Position numbers and translations under genes: made by a program | Assembly: GCA_030762175.1 (NCBI GenBank) | Contig: JAUJEO010000019.1 | Span: forward strand, 4,346,001 to 4,410,000 | DNA length: 64,000 nucleotides | Direction of reading: 5' to 3' | Source of the DNA: Metallyticus violacea | Lineage: Eukaryota; Arthropoda; Insecta; Mantodea; Metallyticidae | The notes under the pieces: generated by a model | Database searches by the model: none | Told to the model about the DNA's origin: nothing | What the model saw: only the letters and a program-made list of their open reading frames with translations | Part shown: positions 62,701-64,000 of the stretch, piece by piece | Layout: each line of letters starts with the position of its first letter | How positions within the stretch are numbered: the first letter of the stretch is position 1

Positions 62701-64000
62701 TCGAAGTTTGGAAACTTCGTTAAAATCCCTTTTTTTCCGTTCTTGTTTGAGATAACTGTTTCTCTTTCATTATACTAGTTTGATAGCCTCAGAAAAGCAT
62801 ATTATGCGCAAAGAATCTGGAAAAGAAGAAAAAATTTTTTCGAAGTTTGGAAACTTCGTTAGAATCACTTTTTTTCCGTTCTTGTTTGAGATAACTGGTT
62901 CTCTTTCATTATACTAGTTTGATAGCCTCAGAGAAGCATATTATGCGCAAAGAATCTCGAAAAGAAAAAAATTTTTTTTCGAAGTTTGGAAACGTCGTTA
63001 GAATCACTTTTTTTCGTTCTTATTTGAGATAACTAGTTCTCTTTCATTATACAGTTTGATAGCCTCAGAAAAGCATATTATGCGCAAAGAATCTTGAAAA
63101 GAAGAAAAATTTTTTTCGAAGTTTGGAAACTTCGTTTAAATCACTTTTTTTCCGTTCTTGTTTGAGATAACTGGTTCTCTTTCATTATACTAGTTTGATA
63201 GCCTCAGAGAAGCAATTTATGCGCAAAGAATCTCGAAAAGAAAAAAAAATTTTTTCGAAGTTTGGAAACTTCGTTAGAATCACTTTTTTTCCGTTCTTAT
63301 TTGAGATAACTGGTTCTCTTTCATTATACTAATTAGATGATAACTGGTTCTCTTTCATTATACTAGTTTGATAGCCTCAGAAAAGCATATTATGCGCAAA
63401 GAATCTCGAAAAGAAAAAAAAGTTTTTTCGAAGTTTGGAAACGTCGTTTGAATCACTTTTTTCCGTTCTTATTTGAGATAACTGGTTCTCTTTCATTATA
63501 GTAGTTTGATAGCCTCAGAAAAGCATATTATGCGCATAGAATCTCGAAATGAAAAAATTTTTTTTTCGAAGTTTGGAAACTTCCTTAGAATCACTTTTTT
63601 TCCGTTCTTATTTGAGATAACTGGTTCTCTTTCATTATACTAGTTTGATAGCCTTAAAAGAGCATATTGTGCGGAAAGAATCTCGAAAAGAAAAAAATAT
63701 TTTTTCGAAGTTGGAAACCTCATTAGAATCACTTTTTTTCCCTTCATATTTGAGATAACTGGTTCTCTTTCATTATACTAGTTTGATAGCCTTAGAAAAG
63801 CATATACTGCGGAAAGAATCTCGAAAAGAAAAAAAAATTTTTTCGAAGTTTGGAAACTTCATTAGAATCACTTTTTTTCCGTTCTTATTTGAGATAACTG
63901 GTTCTCTTTCATTTTGATAGTTTCATAGGTGTAGAAAAGCATTTTATGCGGAAAGATTCTCGAAAAGAAAAAAAAATTTTTTTCAAAGTTTGGAAACTTC
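59759..64000 (+). repeat. Block alpha4 (partial, cut by window end)
   Basis: Starts like alpha2 and alpha3, with the hybrid third monomer near 60050. From 60268 to about 61795 it matches 45506-47033 (offset 14762). At about 61800 it jumps to a class A run that matches 49950-50240 (offset 11852), with hybrid variant TGGTTTCATAGCCACAG. From about 62340 to the window end it matches 30340-31999 (offset 32000-32001), including the truncated monomer. So this block is assembled from at least three source segments. No gene is seen. Confidence 0.83.
63303..63338 (+). repeat. Truncated 36-bp satellite monomer, second copy
   Basis: Identical in form to 31302-31337: GAGATAACTGG to CTAATTAGAT, followed directly by GATAACTGG. 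The flanks also match at offset 32000-32001, so it is a copy of the same event carried by a larger duplication. Confidence 0.9.

Larger units (their letters stand above)
1..64000 (+). repeat. Satellite DNA array, ~138-bp monomer, fills the window
   Basis: Successive occurrences of the phase mark GAGATA at 128, 266, 403, 542, 685, 823, 961, 1100, 1239 and 1377 give spacings of 137-143 bp, and the same rhythm continues to the last base. At about 138 bp per unit the window holds roughly 460 monomers. All copies I read are in one orientation, head to tail. I found no unique sequence, transposon, tRNA, rRNA or telomere repeat between monomers. A typical class B monomer is about 29% GC, carries about four CpG sites, and has SpeI-type ACTAGT and BstBI-type TTCGAA sites. 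Such arrays are typical of eukaryotic centromeric or pericentromeric heterochromatin; that location is inferred, since sequence alone does not show CENP-A/CENH3 binding. The satellite family is not one I recognise. Confidence 0.98.

Noticed and set aside
1..64000. Open reading frames of 60-92 codons on both strands, many repeated with the same protein, rich in Lys, Phe, Arg and Ser.
   Set aside because: They arise because 138 bp is 46 codons, so a frame can run through one to two monomers before the stops near TTTGAGATAA. They overlap on opposite strands, follow the A/T tracts, and end wherever a monomer has the stop. No start context, signal peptide or domain supports a gene.
1..64000. CRISPR array (regular repeats).
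   Set aside because: There are no unique spacers between short repeats; the whole 138-bp unit is repeated and the units are related throughout.
1..64000. Hammerhead ribozyme of the kind found in some animal satellites.
   Set aside because: I did not see a CTGATGA-type core with a matching GAAA and stems in the monomer.
1..64000. Transposon, LTR element or other insertion interrupting the array.
   Set aside because: Monomer phase continues through the whole window; the few irregular points (31302, 63303, short class C units) are explained by deletions within the satellite.
1..64000. Inverted blocks of monomers.
   Set aside because: All GAGATAACTGG and CCGTTCTTATTT marks I read are on the + strand; no stretch with the reverse-complement order was seen.

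Overview
The whole 64 kb window is one tandem array of an A+T-rich satellite. I see no gene, RNA gene, transposon or unique sequence in it. The basic unit is about 138 bp (136-140 bp; a typical unit is about 29% GC), repeated head to tail roughly 460 times, with every copy I read on the + strand. A pure array of this size, with higher-order structure and no coding sequence, points to eukaryotic heterochromatin, most plausibly centromeric or pericentromeric. I cannot name the species from the sequence; the monomer matches no satellite I recognise. No open frame exceeds 92 codons, and all of them are Lys/Phe-rich readings of the A and T runs.

Each monomer has the same parts: GAGATAACTGGTTCTC, a SpeI-type ACTAGT, the small dyad GCATATTATGC, an (A)n(T)n tract of about 15 bp, the dyad GAAGTTTGGAAACTTC, a second T run and CCGTTCTTATTT. 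At least five classes occur. A has CTCAG, GCGCAAAG and CTTCGTTAG. B has CTTAG, GCGGAAAG and CTTCATTAG. C has CCATAGAAAACC, GATTCGCGAAAAG and GATGGTTGG. D has TTTTGCTAG, GCTGTAG and TTTTCAAAG. E has GATGTTTTGAAATTCC.

Above the monomer the array is modular. If every block is phased to the AAGAAAGATT of the class C monomer that follows a fixed end-monomer, the window divides without remainder into: alpha1 1-6280, beta1 6281-9578, beta2 9579-13014, delta1 13015-15491, gamma1 15492-17837, gamma2 17838-19486, beta3 19487-22784, delta2 22785-25261, alpha2 25262-33316, a beta/delta fusion 33317-36752, gamma3 36753-39237, beta4 39238-41982, delta3 41983-44459, a 4-mer 44460-44996, alpha3 44997-51354, gamma4 51355-53839, beta5 53840-57418, delta4 57419-59758, alpha4 59759-64000. 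In monomers, gamma is P9+N4+S5 (18), delta is P9+Q9 (18), beta is R16+Q9 (25, or 24 when one is missing), where Q9 ends in S5. Delta therefore looks like the front of gamma joined to the back of beta. Every odd block length (4, 12, 17, 20, 24, 26 monomers) can be explained by a named hybrid monomer where two modules were joined in register.

A third level is visible. About 10.9 kb (19.2-30.2 kb) recurs at 39.0-49.9 kb, about 11 kb (35.8-47.0 kb) recurs at 50.4-61.8 kb, 30.34-32.0 kb recurs at 62.34-64.0 kb, and 1-4005 recurs at 45506-49510 with no difference in the stretches I compared. The picture is repeated unequal exchange plus multi-kilobase segmental duplication inside a satellite. Two points stand out: the (A)n(T)n tract keeps its total length while the A/T boundary moves, and the GAAG...CTTC dyad stays paired in variants that change its centre.
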